A DNA stretch of 9,083 nt from BRH-c32 sp041674625 (GTDB lineage: Bacteria > Bacteroidota > Ignavibacteria > Ignavibacteriales > Melioribacteraceae): NCBI GenBank assembly GCA_041674625.1, contig JBAYVI010000127.1, forward strand, positions 1 through 9,083, in the 5' to 3' direction. Each line of letters starts with the position of its first letter. The stretch's first letter is position 1. Made by a program: the position numbers and the translations under genes. Under the pieces are notes generated by a model. It was not told where the DNA came from and ran no database searches. It worked only from the letters and a program-made list of their open reading frames with translations. Below are positions 1-7,186 of this stretch, piece by piece.

Positions 1-477
1 ATCGGCGGCTGCTTTGCTTGATGAATATGGACTATTAGGAACTATCTGATTATCTTCTGTAAATAAACCTTCAGCACCTAAACTTCCATATACTTCATCA
101 GTAGAAACCTGTAAAAATTTCTTCACATCAAAGCGTTTGCTCGCTTCGAGTAAAACATTTGTACCGATTACATTCGATTGGTAGAAAACTTCCGAACCAA
201 GAATACTTCTATCCACATGCGACTCTGCTGCAAAATTAACTACATGATCAATTTTATATTTCCTAAAAATATAATCGACTAACTCACTATTAACTATATC
301 GCCTTTTACAAATGAATAGTTCTTATTGTTTTCGATAGCTTTTAGATTTTCGAGATTGCCTGCATAAGTAAGTTTATCAAGATTAACAATGAAGATATCG
401 TCTCTTTTACTTAGTATATAATTGATATAATTACTACCGATAAACCCGGCTCCGCCCGTAACTAAGATATTTTTCAT
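1..477 (-). CDS. rfbB: dTDP-glucose 4,6-dehydratase, N-terminal part (3' end beyond window)
   Basis: The gene starts with ATG at 477 and stays open to the window edge, giving 159 N-terminal residues of a family that is usually about 330-350 long. It is an extended short-chain dehydrogenase/reductase. The NAD-binding Rossmann glycine motif GGAGFIGS is at residues 8-15, and the family signature NFAAESHVDRSI is at about 81-92. The catalytic-region motif STDEVYG is at 125-131, and the active-site YxxxK is Tyr151/Lys155. The TDE tripeptide and the AAESHVDRS block favour dTDP-glucose 4,6-dehydratase over UDP-galactose epimerase or UDP-glucuronate decarboxylase. The enzyme converts dTDP-glucose to dTDP-4-keto-6-deoxyglucose in the cytoplasm, en route to dTDP-L-rhamnose and related sugars for surface polysaccharide. 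No Shine-Dalgarno precedes the start; the upstream bases are A/T only apart from C residues. It lies 15 bp after the barrel gene with no terminator between them, so co-transcription is likely. The synonym rmlB applies equally. Confidence 0.93.
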   Translation of the reverse strand, partial: MKNILVTGGAGFIGSNYINYILSKRDDIFIVNLDKLTYAGNLENLKAIENNKNYSFVKGDIVNSELVDYIFRKYKIDHVVNFAAESHVDRSILGSEVFYQSNVIGTNVLLEASKRFDVKKFLQVSTDEVYGSLGAEGLFTEDNQIVPNSPYSSSKAAAD

Positions 478-492
478 ATTAATTTGTTTGTA

Positions 493-1233
493 TTAGAATG
501 TGAAAAATCCGAATAATAATCCGGTTTGAATAAAAAATGTATCGCTATTTAACCCCGAAGGTACTCCATTAAGATCAATTCCATTATCGACTTTCCAATC
601 TTTATTAAGCGTATAAATATATCCGCCACCTAATCTGATAGCCATAAACCGCGTAACCGCTATATCCACATTAAGAGTGGGAGCGAAAGTGAAAAATGAA
701 TTTTTTAATTTTCGATTTATATTATCTGTTGTTTTACCATGTTGCTGGACATCATTCCAAACTACATCCCAAGGAAGATTATTTTTATTTTGATAGATAT
801 TTATTTCAGCACTTCCCGCTCCAATTATTGCTCCTACTGAAATAGCAAATCTACTTATATTTGTGGGAAGAGTGTATTCAACCGTTAATCCACCTATTCC
901 ATAGCTATACTCTACTTCTTTATTAAATCCATTCACTAATTTATTTTCTAAAGTTGAACCCCCGAAACCTACACCACCTAACCGAAGATTATCAACGAGC
1001 ATAATATAAGCATAGCCTCCGCCTCCAAGAGTAAAAACATTTGAAGAGAGATTATTCAAACCCATTTTAGATATTTCATTATTTATAGGTCCGAGATCGG
1101 GGAAAACCCAGACAGGAAATACTCCTGCTGAAATCCCAAATCGAGATACCAAACCAACTTGATCGTATTCTTGTGCATTAATTTGAGTAGAAATAGCGAA
1201 ATATATAATTGCTGTAAAAATTAACTTTTTCAT
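493..1233 (-). CDS. Secreted, probable outer-membrane beta-barrel protein of unknown function
   Basis: This is a complete 246-residue protein; I do not recognise a named family. Residues 1-20 form a signal peptide: Lys2-Lys3, a hydrophobic stretch at 4-16, and a plausible cleavage site after Ala20 (INA|QEY). There is no lipobox Cys. The mature part is rich in Gly and aromatics, in alternating patterns typical of amphipathic beta strands. Examples are LGGGGYAYI at 69-77, LRLGGVGFGG at 83-92 and RLGGGYIYTL at 200-209. The chain ends in Phe after an aromatic strand (GLLFGFFTF, 238-246), as expected for the C-terminal signal read by the BAM complex. A small barrel of about 8-10 strands in the outer membrane is therefore inferred. 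Polar segments at about 147-178 and 209-230 would be extracellular loops. It starts at ATG 1233 with no clear Shine-Dalgarno. It sits 163 bp after ftsZ, beyond a terminator, so it should have its own promoter, and it probably runs into rfbB. Nothing in the sequence shows a substrate or partner. Confidence 0.75.
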   Translation of the reverse strand: MKKLIFTAIIYFAISTQINAQEYDQVGLVSRFGISAGVFPVWVFPDLGPINNEISKMGLNNLSSNVFTLGGGGYAYIMLVDNLRLGGVGFGGSTLENKLVNGFNKEVEYSYGIGGLTVEYTLPTNISRFAISVGAIIGAGSAEINIYQNKNNLPWDVVWNDVQQHGKTTDNINRKLKNSFFTFAPTLNVDIAVTRFMAIRLGGGYIYTLNKDWKVDNGIDLNGVPSGLNSDTFFIQTGLLFGFFTF

Positions 1234-1304
1234 ATTCTTTTACATTTATTCAAGAAATAAAGTTACAAATTCTATTAAAAATAAAAAACAAAGAAATGGG
1301 CAAT
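1234..1304 (-). promoter_or_regulatory. AT-rich spacer likely to hold the promoter of the barrel gene
   Basis: The spacer lies between the ftsZ terminator and the barrel gene and is almost entirely A/T. Because a terminator lies just upstream, the barrel gene needs a promoter here. Weak candidates on the minus strand are TTTG at 1292-1289, TAGAAT at 1274-1269 and TAACTTTA at 1265-1258. The last resembles the Bacteroidota -7 box TAnnTTTG. None has the expected spacing to an upstream TTTG or TTGACA element, so the exact promoter is not resolved. Confidence 0.25.
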
Positions 1305-1369
1305 AAAAAAGGCTGTAAAAGTTTCCGGTTTTTACCCTGTACCACAACAAGGGGAAACACTTTACAGCC
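1305..1369 (-). terminator. Rho-independent terminator of the dcw operon, with a large apical loop
   Basis: The outer stem pairs 1311-1319 with 1361-1369 (9 bp). After a small 1x2 internal loop, the inner stem pairs 1321-1326 with 1353-1358 (6 bp). On the minus strand the hairpin is followed by TTTTTT (1310-1305), a proper U-tract, so it terminates transcription coming from ftsZ. The opposite side carries no T-run after the stem, so it is not bidirectional. It begins about 28 bp past the ftsZ stop. The apical loop is unusually large (26 nt, 1327-1352) and contains 12 nt complementary to the ftsZ ribosome-binding region. Confidence 0.9.
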
Positions 1370-1396
1370 CAAAATACAACAATATATATAAATCTG

Positions 1397-2659
1397 TCAG
1401 TCCATTATTTTTCTTAAAAATGTAGAACTGTCTTCATCTCCCGGTTTATTACTTTTCTTCCCTTCACCATAAGAATTATCAGAAAATAGATTTTTGCTAT
1501 CAAAACCTGAAGACATTCTTTTAATTGTTGGAATATCGAGATCATTGACGTCATAAGTTGTATTGCTGTTATCCATCATAGATCTTGTAAAACCACCACC
1601 ATGAGTCCCGGTTGCTTTCTGTTGTTTAGCTTCCGGTTTTTCAACATTTATTTTTCCGGTTGCTTTTTGTTCAAAACCCGTTGCAATTACAGTATAAGAG
1701 ATATATTCATTAAGATCTTCTTTATTTACATATCCGAAAATAATATTGGCTTCTTCTCCTGCTGCTTCCTGAATAATTCTATTTCCTTCATCAATTTCCT
1801 GCATTGTAACTGAAGCAGAACCGGAAATATTAATCAATACATTTTTAGCACCTTTAATTGAGACACCTTCTAATAAAGGAGAAGAGATTGCTTTTTGAGC
1901 TGCTTCGGTTGAGCGATTTTCGCCGCTTGCAATTCCACACCCCATTAATGCATCACCACTTGCTTTCATTACCGAACGAACATCTGCAAAATCTACGTTT
2001 ATTAATCCTTGAATTGTAATAATATCCGATATACCTCTAGTTGCTTCATAGAGTACTTCATTAGGTTTATCAAATGCCGATAAAGCAGAAACTGCGCTAT
2101 CCATAATTCCAAGTATTCTTTCATTTGGGATTACAATTAAACTATCTACATACTGTTTTAATTCTGCAATTCCCTCTTCGGCGTTTTTCATTCTCTTTTT
2201 GCCTTCCCAACGGAATGGCTTAGTAACAATTCCAATTACTAATGCGCCAATACTTTTAGCAGCTGCTGCTACAATAGGAGCTGCACCTGTTCCTGTACCT
2301 CCACCCATTCCGGCAGTTATAAATACCATATCACTTCCTGCGAGTGCGTCTTCTAATTTTTCTCTATCTTCTTCAGCAGATTTTTTCCCTACCTGAGGAT
2401 CTGCTCCTGCACCAAGTCCACGTGTAATATTAGACCCAAGTTGAATAATAGTGCCTGCACTATTCATTTCAAGCACCTGTGCATCTGTATTAATTGCGAT
2501 ATAATCAACGCCCGAAAGCCCGCGTTTAATCATACTTTCAATAGCATTACAGCCGCCGCCGCCCACTCCAACTACACGTAATGATGCACTCAATTTTCTA
2601 CCTCCCGGATCTAATTGTATAAATCTGTTTCTTTTTGTGGATTCGTATAAGTCTGACAT
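1397..2659 (-). CDS. ftsZ: Cell division protein FtsZ (tubulin-like GTPase)
   Basis: FtsZ polymerises with GTP into the ring that organises the divisome at midcell. The protein is complete at 420 residues, slightly longer than E. coli FtsZ. The N-terminal GTP-binding domain has GVGGGGCNA at 31-39 and the tubulin signature GGGTGTG at 119-125. The synergy (T7) loop, which completes the GTPase site of the next subunit, is NVDFADV at 221-227. The C-terminal domain runs to about 330. A variable, Gly/Ser/Lys-rich linker follows (about 331-410). The chain ends in STFLRKIMD (412-420), matching the conserved C-terminal peptide that binds FtsA and other partners. A second motif of similar type, DLDIPTIKR, lies inside the linker at 373-381. 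The start ATG at 2659 has the best Shine-Dalgarno in the window (AAGGAGG, 4 nt spacing). The gene is 24 bp after ftsA, last in the cluster, and followed by a terminator. Confidence 0.98.
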   Translation of the reverse strand: MSDLYESTKRNRFIQLDPGGRKLSASLRVVGVGGGGCNAIESMIKRGLSGVDYIAINTDAQVLEMNSAGTIIQLGSNITRGLGAGADPQVGKKSAEEDREKLEDALAGSDMVFITAGMGGGTGTGAAPIVAAAAKSIGALVIGIVTKPFRWEGKKRMKNAEEGIAELKQYVDSLIVIPNERILGIMDSAVSALSAFDKPNEVLYEATRGISDIITIQGLINVDFADVRSVMKASGDALMGCGIASGENRSTEAAQKAISSPLLEGVSIKGAKNVLINISGSASVTMQEIDEGNRIIQEAAGEEANIIFGYVNKEDLNEYISYTVIATGFEQKATGKINVEKPEAKQQKATGTHGGGFTRSMMDNSNTTYDVNDLDIPTIKRMSSGFDSKNLFSDNSYGEGKKSNKPGDEDSSTFLRKIMD

Positions 2660-2663
2660 AAAT

Positions 2664-2678
2664 CCTCCTTGTTGTGGT
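2664..2678 (-). promoter_or_regulatory. ftsZ ribosome-binding site with upstream ACCACAAC element
   Basis: On the minus strand the ftsZ leader has AAGGAGG (2670-2664), then ATTT, then the start ATG. It is preceded by ACCACAAC and an A8 tract that begins within the ftsA stop codon. This is the only consensus Shine-Dalgarno in the window; the other starts have partial or no matches. The bases ACCACAACAAGG (2678-2667) are exactly complementary to the loop of the terminator downstream of ftsZ (1341-1352). Confidence 0.85.
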
Positions 2679-2683
2679 TTTTT

Positions 2684-3928
2684 TTATAGTCCTTCAAAAA
2701 ATTCTATTACTTTTCTAAAAACCGATGGACCTTTTATTTGATTTTTAGATTTTATTTGTTTCACATTAATTTCATTTTTATCCAAAGCAGAGCCGGGAAG
2801 ATTTTTTACTAAACCGGATACAGTAGCAAATTCCGGACTTTCAATCTCTCTTAATAATCCATCTCCGAATCCGGTAGGGACACCGATTCTTGTATGCATA
2901 CCAAATACTTCTTCTGCTAATTCAGTGCATCCATTTAATAAGGAGCCACCGCCCGTTAATACTATTCCTGCTTTAATTTTATTTCTAAATCCGGATTGAC
3001 GAATTTCATTATCAACTATTGAAAATAATTCTCTCATTCTAAGACTGATAATCTGTGTCAAAAGAGTAAGTGGGATTTTTACGTCCCCTCTTGCACCAAC
3101 TCCCTTTATATATATATCTTCTTCTTTTATTATAGCCCCTTCATAAGCATAACCGTATTCTTTTTTAAGTTTCTCAGCTTCTGCTGTAACTATTCCTAAA
3201 GATTCCCTTATATCATTTGTTACTTTATTTCCCGCAATGCCTATTACCTTTGTGTGTTTTATACTTTTATTGTGGAAGATAGCTACATCAGTTGTACCGC
3301 CACCAATATCTATAAGTACAACACCAAGGTCTTTTTCGTTTTCATCCACTACGGACATTGAAGACGCTATCGGCTGAAGAATATATTCTCTTATAGAAAA
3401 TCCAGCTCTTTCAACTGATTTTTTAATATTTTGCATTGCTGGTATTGATGCCAAAACAACATGATTTACTGCTTCGAGCTTAGAACCAGCCATTCCTATC
3501 GGGTCGTCTATACCACCTTGATTATCAACAAAAAATTCTTCCGGAATAATGTGTAATATCTGTTGGTCCGATGGTATTCTTATTGTCTTAACGTCATTAT
3601 TTAAGCGCTCTAAATCATCAAGTGTAACTTCTTTTTCTAAATTGGAAATTGTTACATAATTTCTATGTCTAAGACTTTGAATATGTTCACCTGCTACACC
3701 TACATTAATTTCTTTAACCGGAATTCCTGCTCTATTTATAGCAATATCCATTGCAAGTTTTATAGATTCCGAGGTTTTAGAGATATTTGCCACCAAGCCT
3801 CTATTCATACCTTCAGATGGAGCTATACCAAATCCTAATATATTCACAGAGTTCTCTAATTGCTCTGCTATTACAGCACAAACTTTTGTTGTACCTAAGT
3901 CCAATCCTGCTATAATATTCCTCTTCAT
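2684..3928 (-). CDS. ftsA: Cell division protein FtsA (actin-like membrane tether of FtsZ)
   Basis: FtsA binds the FtsZ C-terminal peptide, anchors the ring to the inner membrane and signals to the septal synthases. The protein is complete at 414 residues, close to the usual 420. Actin/Hsp70-fold ATP-binding motifs are in order: phosphate-1 GLDLGTTKV at 8-16, phosphate-2 IDIGGGTTDVAIF at 206-218, and the adenosine motif GIVLTGGGSLLNG at 321-333. The FtsA-specific 1C (SHS2) domain lies between the first two, at about 85-165 (from VGVAGEHIQS through the DDPIGMAG region). A basic linker at about 386-400 leads to a C-terminal amphipathic helix, PSVFRKVIEFFEGL (401-414), which is the membrane-targeting sequence. 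The start ATG at 3928 overlaps the ftsQ stop as ATGA, so translation is probably coupled; a partial Shine-Dalgarno GGAG lies 8 nt upstream. ftsZ follows after 24 bp. Confidence 0.97.
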   Translation of the reverse strand: MKRNIIAGLDLGTTKVCAVIAEQLENSVNILGFGIAPSEGMNRGLVANISKTSESIKLAMDIAINRAGIPVKEINVGVAGEHIQSLRHRNYVTISNLEKEVTLDDLERLNNDVKTIRIPSDQQILHIIPEEFFVDNQGGIDDPIGMAGSKLEAVNHVVLASIPAMQNIKKSVERAGFSIREYILQPIASSMSVVDENEKDLGVVLIDIGGGTTDVAIFHNKSIKHTKVIGIAGNKVTNDIRESLGIVTAEAEKLKKEYGYAYEGAIIKEEDIYIKGVGARGDVKIPLTLLTQIISLRMRELFSIVDNEIRQSGFRNKIKAGIVLTGGGSLLNGCTELAEEVFGMHTRIGVPTGFGDGLLREIESPEFATVSGLVKNLPGSALDKNEINVKQIKSKNQIKGPSVFRKVIEFFEGL

Positions 3929-4701
3929 ATCCTGTTCTCCGAACTTTTCACTGAATCCCTATTTATTCCTAAGTACATATAATTATTAAATCGTAAATCT
4001 ACATAATTGATATTTTGGCTCTCGTCAGCGTTCATATAAGGATACAAAGCATTAAAATAGAGTGTCTTTTTAATTTCATTTCCTCTTCCAATTAAAACCG
4101 GATAAGCAGAATTCGATAAATAAAGCAAAATATCTTTCCCTTTCCTTAAATCAATTTCTGACAAATTCTGATATAAAGCCGGATTGACTAACTTTAATGT
4201 CGTAAGCATTTTTAGTCCAACTATCAGATCACTATTATTTTTATAAAATTTCATCATTCTAAATGCTTTAGTTGTCTTTGGGTCTTTAACCAATGGGAAA
4301 TCGACATATTTTGTTCCTTCAAACATTGGTACCAACTCCACCTGCTCGGTTACAAGAAACTGCTTTGAATCATCTAATAGTATTGCATCGAATGGTTTCT
4401 CCGATAATGTTATTAATGCTTTATTAAAGTCATCAAGACGAACTTCGGCATTTTTTACATACGGATGTTTTTTTATCCTATCTTTTATTGTCTTCAAATC
4501 AAGATAACGGTATTCATTTCTATTTAATAAATGCGCATATCGTAAATAATTTTCTTTTGGCAGATATATATTTCCCTTTAATTCGATCAAATTAATTTGA
4601 GCTTTTTTTGCAGGGATCAGAAATATCGATAACCCGGCAACAACTGCAAAAAGCAGAACTAATAAAATCGAGCTTAATATGTATGGAAATCTTTTAGCCA
4701 T
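3925..4701 (-). CDS. ftsQ: Cell division protein FtsQ/DivIB
   Basis: FtsQ is a bitopic inner-membrane protein that links early divisome proteins to FtsB/FtsL and to the septal synthases. The product is 258 residues. It has a very short cytoplasmic N-terminus (MAKRFPY) and one transmembrane helix at about 8-30. A POTRA-like domain covers about 36-105: IELKGNIYLP at the start, a YVKNAEVRL strand at 81-89, and the characteristic L.I.L.EK.P-like segment ending near FDAILL. A beta domain follows, to YVDLRFNNYMYLG near the C-terminus, which corresponds to the VDLRY motif of the family. FtsQ diverges quickly, so position in the cluster also supports the call. The start ATG at 4701 overlaps the last 8 nt of murC (ATGGCTAA), with only a weak Shine-Dalgarno. 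The stop overlaps the ftsA start by 4 nt. The cytoplasmic tail is shorter than in proteobacterial FtsQ. Confidence 0.92.
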   Translation of the reverse strand: MAKRFPYILSSILLVLLFAVVAGLSIFLIPAKKAQINLIELKGNIYLPKENYLRYAHLLNRNEYRYLDLKTIKDRIKKHPYVKNAEVRLDDFNKALITLSEKPFDAILLDDSKQFLVTEQVELVPMFEGTKYVDFPLVKDPKTTKAFRMMKFYKNNSDLIVGLKMLTTLKLVNPALYQNLSEIDLRKGKDILLYLSNSAYPVLIGRGNEIKKTLYFNALYPYMNADESQNINYVDLRFNNYMYLGINRDSVKSSENRI

Positions 4702-6070
4702 TATTAATCATCTCAACAAATTTTTCGCCAAATCTCCAAATATCGCCGGCACCCATTGTAATTATAATATCACCCTCTTTATAGATACTTTTTAGTAAGT
4801 CCGGAACCTTAGTTTTATCCGGTTCATAGATTACATTTTTATGACCGAAACCTTTTGATGAGTTAACAATCATTTCTCCTGAAATACCTTCAATTGGTTT
4901 TTCACGAGCAGGGTAAACATCTGTACAAATAAAAATATCTGAATTTAGAAATGATCGTCCGAATTCTGCAAAAAAATCTCTTGTCCGGCTATATAGATGC
5001 GGTTGGAAAACTGCTATTAATCTCCTATCCCACCCTTTTCTAATTCCATCTAATGTTACATTAATTTCAGTCGGATGATGCGCATAGTCATCAATTACCA
5101 TAATCTCTTTATCATATTTTTTCTCAAATCTTCTAAAAACTCCTGTGAATGATTCGAGAGCACTTTTAATTTTATCGAACTCAACTCCTAATTCTTTTGC
5201 AACGCAAACAGCAACTAAGGAATTTTTAATATTATGGAGTCCGGACATATTTAATTTAATTCTACCTAATTCTACGCCAAGATATTTAACTGTATATTCA
5301 GAATAACCTGCACAATACTTAATATTAATTGCTTGGATATCTGCCTGCGGAGACACACCATAAGTGAAAATCTTTTTATTGATACTTGGTATAATATCTT
5401 GCAGTGCCGGTTCATCAAGGCATAAAATTACGAATCCATAAAAAGGTACTTTATTTGCAAACTCTATAAATGCACCTTTGATATCATCCAAATCTTTATA
5501 TGTATCAAGGTGTTCTTTTTCTAATGTAGTTAAAGCTGCAATTGTGGGAGTAAGCTTTAAAAATGTTCTATCAAATTCATCTGCTTCTACAACAATGTAA
5601 TCACCTACACCAAGACGTGCATTCGATTCTCCAAGTCCCTTTAATATTCCACCAACTATAATCGTGGGGTCAATACCTGCTTCCGTTAAAACTGAACCAA
5701 CCATAGATGTAGTGGTTGTTTTTCCGTGTGTACCTGCTATTGAAATTCCATACTTCATTCTCATACATTCTGCAAGCATTTCCGATCGTTTGATTACTGG
5801 TATTTTTCTTTCAATTGCCGACTTAACTTCGGGATTATCTAATTTTACAGCCGATGAATAAACTACTACATCTGCTTCGACTAAATTACTTTCAGAATGA
5901 CCTTCATAAATTTTGATTCCTAATTTTTCCAATCTATCTGTTACAGATGATTTATTCAGATCAGAACCGGTGATTGTAAATCCCTGACTTAAAAGAATCT
6001 CTGCAATTCCGCTCATACCAATTCCACCGATACCTACAAAGTGGATATTTTTAATTGTCTTCATCATCAT
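4694..6070 (-). CDS. murC: UDP-N-acetylmuramate--L-alanine ligase MurC
   Basis: MurC adds L-alanine to UDP-MurNAc using ATP, the first amino acid of the peptidoglycan stem. It is a complete cytoplasmic Mur ligase of 458 residues with all three domains. The N-terminal UDP-substrate Rossmann domain has HFVGIGGIGMSGIAE at 10-24. The central ATPase domain has the P-loop AGTHGKTTTT at 112-121, VEADEFDRTFL at 161-171 and the LEKEHLDTY segment at 183-191. The C-terminal domain has DDYAHHPTE at 327-335 and QPHLYSRT at 356-363. DDYAHHPTE and GIGGIGMSGIA separate MurC from MurD, MurE and MurF; the close relative Mpl is usually associated with different context. Three consecutive ATGs begin the frame. 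AGGGA lies 9 nt before the first, so that one (6070) is preferred. It is 15 bp after murG and overlaps ftsQ by 8 nt. No murB follows it, unlike in many Gram-negative clusters. Confidence 0.97.
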   Translation of the reverse strand: MMMKTIKNIHFVGIGGIGMSGIAEILLSQGFTITGSDLNKSSVTDRLEKLGIKIYEGHSESNLVEADVVVYSSAVKLDNPEVKSAIERKIPVIKRSEMLAECMRMKYGISIAGTHGKTTTTSMVGSVLTEAGIDPTIIVGGILKGLGESNARLGVGDYIVVEADEFDRTFLKLTPTIAALTTLEKEHLDTYKDLDDIKGAFIEFANKVPFYGFVILCLDEPALQDIIPSINKKIFTYGVSPQADIQAINIKYCAGYSEYTVKYLGVELGRIKLNMSGLHNIKNSLVAVCVAKELGVEFDKIKSALESFTGVFRRFEKKYDKEIMVIDDYAHHPTEINVTLDGIRKGWDRRLIAVFQPHLYSRTRDFFAEFGRSFLNSDIFICTDVYPAREKPIEGISGEMIVNSSKGFGHKNVIYEPDKTKVPDLLKSIYKEGDIIITMGAGDIWRFGEKFVEMINNG

Positions 6071-6085
6071 TTTTCTAATTCCCTA

Positions 6086-7186
6086 TTACAATATTTCTGA
6101 AAGTTTAATTGCCTCTTTTGCAATTAAATTGGCGGCATCCGGTTTTGAAAATAATTTTATGTTTTTGCTTAGGATTTCTTTTCTATTGCTATTGTTTATT
6201 AACTCATTCACTTTTTCAATAAGAACACTGTTCAAATCTTTATCTTCAATTAATTCAGCACCATCTTTATCGACAATCGATTTAGCATTTATATATTGAT
6301 GATTTTCGGCAACATTTGTTGAAGGGACAAAAATAACAGGAAGTCCAAGAAATGAAACTTCTGCAATAGTAGTGGCTCCGCTTCTTGCTAATATTAAATC
6401 TGCCGCAGAATATAGAATGCTCATATCATCTGCAAATGGAATTACTTTTACTTTTTCAGATTCTAAATGTTTGTATTCATCATAATATAATTTACCGCAC
6501 TGCCATAAAATTTGAATATCGGATTCAATTAATTTTTGTAAGTTTTGAAACACGGCTTTATTAATGGAACGTGCACCAAGACTTCCACCAAGTATCAATA
6601 AAACTAATTTTGTAGAATCTAAATTATAATGTTCAATTGATTCTTTATGATTCTTTAATACCAAGTTTATTCTAATTGGATTCCCTGATAATTTAATTTT
6701 TTCTTTTTCTCTAAAATATTTTTTCGAATCCTCAAAGGCGATATGTATCTGTTCAGCTTTTTTTTCTAATAAACGGTTAGTAAAACCTGGATAACTATTT
6801 TGTTCTAATAGAATAATTTTTGCACCAATAAAATTAGCTGCCCAGATCGCAGGTCCGGAAACATAAGCTCCAGTACCAATTGCTACATGAGGTTGAAATT
6901 TTATATTTATCCAAAGTGATTGCAAAGTTCCTATTATAATTTTCAAAGGAAATAATAAATTCTCAACGGTTTTTTTTCTTTGGAACCCCGAAATCCAGAT
7001 CGACTTAAATTCAAACCCATTAAATGGAACTGCAGTTGCTTCAATTTTATTTTTAGTACCAACAAATAATATTTGAGCATCAGGTTGTAATAATCTAATT
7101 TGCTGTGCTACTGCGATCGCAGGGAATATATGTCCACCGGTGCCTCCGCCCGCAAATAAAAAACGATATTTAGATTTTGTATTCAA
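6086..7186 (-). CDS. murG: Lipid II synthase MurG (UDP-GlcNAc transferase), TTG start
   Basis: MurG transfers GlcNAc from UDP-GlcNAc to lipid I on the inner face of the membrane, making lipid II. The protein is 366 residues, the normal length, with the GT-B fold of family GT28. The N-terminal glycine loop GGGTGGH is at 13-19, followed by GTGAYVSGP at 104-112. LEQN is at 127-130, where many homologues have HEQN. In the C-terminal domain are GGSLGARSIN (200-209), the nucleotide-sugar site RSGATTIAEV (268-277) and ENHQ (294-297). The start codon is TTG at 7186, overlapping the ftsW stop as TTGA. No ATG or GTG lies between it and the glycine loop, and an in-frame stop lies 21 nt upstream, so TTG is the only common start possible. 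No Shine-Dalgarno is seen, so it probably depends on reinitiation after ftsW. murC follows after 15 bp. Confidence 0.96.
   Translation of the reverse strand: MNTKSKYRFLFAGGGTGGHIFPAIAVAQQIRLLQPDAQILFVGTKNKIEATAVPFNGFEFKSIWISGFQRKKTVENLLFPLKIIIGTLQSLWINIKFQPHVAIGTGAYVSGPAIWAANFIGAKIILLEQNSYPGFTNRLLEKKAEQIHIAFEDSKKYFREKEKIKLSGNPIRINLVLKNHKESIEHYNLDSTKLVLLILGGSLGARSINKAVFQNLQKLIESDIQILWQCGKLYYDEYKHLESEKVKVIPFADDMSILYSAADLILARSGATTIAEVSFLGLPVIFVPSTNVAENHQYINAKSIVDKDGAELIEDKDLNSVLIEKVNELINNSNRKEILSKNIKLFSKPDAANLIAKEAIKLSEIL

Noticed and set aside
1258..1292. A Bacteroidota-type TTTG / TAnnTTTG promoter for the barrel gene
   Set aside because: Single elements are present, but spacings of about 14 or 23 nt do not fit the usual 19 or so. 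In such AT-rich DNA the matches carry little weight, so no exact promoter is called.
1311..1369. The hairpin after ftsZ as a bidirectional terminator or a palindromic repeat element
   Set aside because: Only the minus strand has a T-run after the stem, no convergent gene exists on the plus strand, and no second copy of the hairpin was seen in the window.
1601..1813. Open frame on the plus strand inside ftsZ (70 codons)
   Set aside because: It is antisense to the conserved ftsZ coding region, has a low-complexity Phe/Cys/Ser-rich product with no domain, and no start signal of its own is seen.
2199..2396. Open frame on the plus strand opposite the FtsZ tubulin signature (65 codons)
   Set aside because: The Ala/Pro-rich product is simply the reverse complement of the Gly/Ala-rich GTP-binding region of FtsZ.
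5664..5861. Open frame on the plus strand inside murC (65 codons)
   Set aside because: It is antisense to the conserved P-loop region of MurC and has no independent support.
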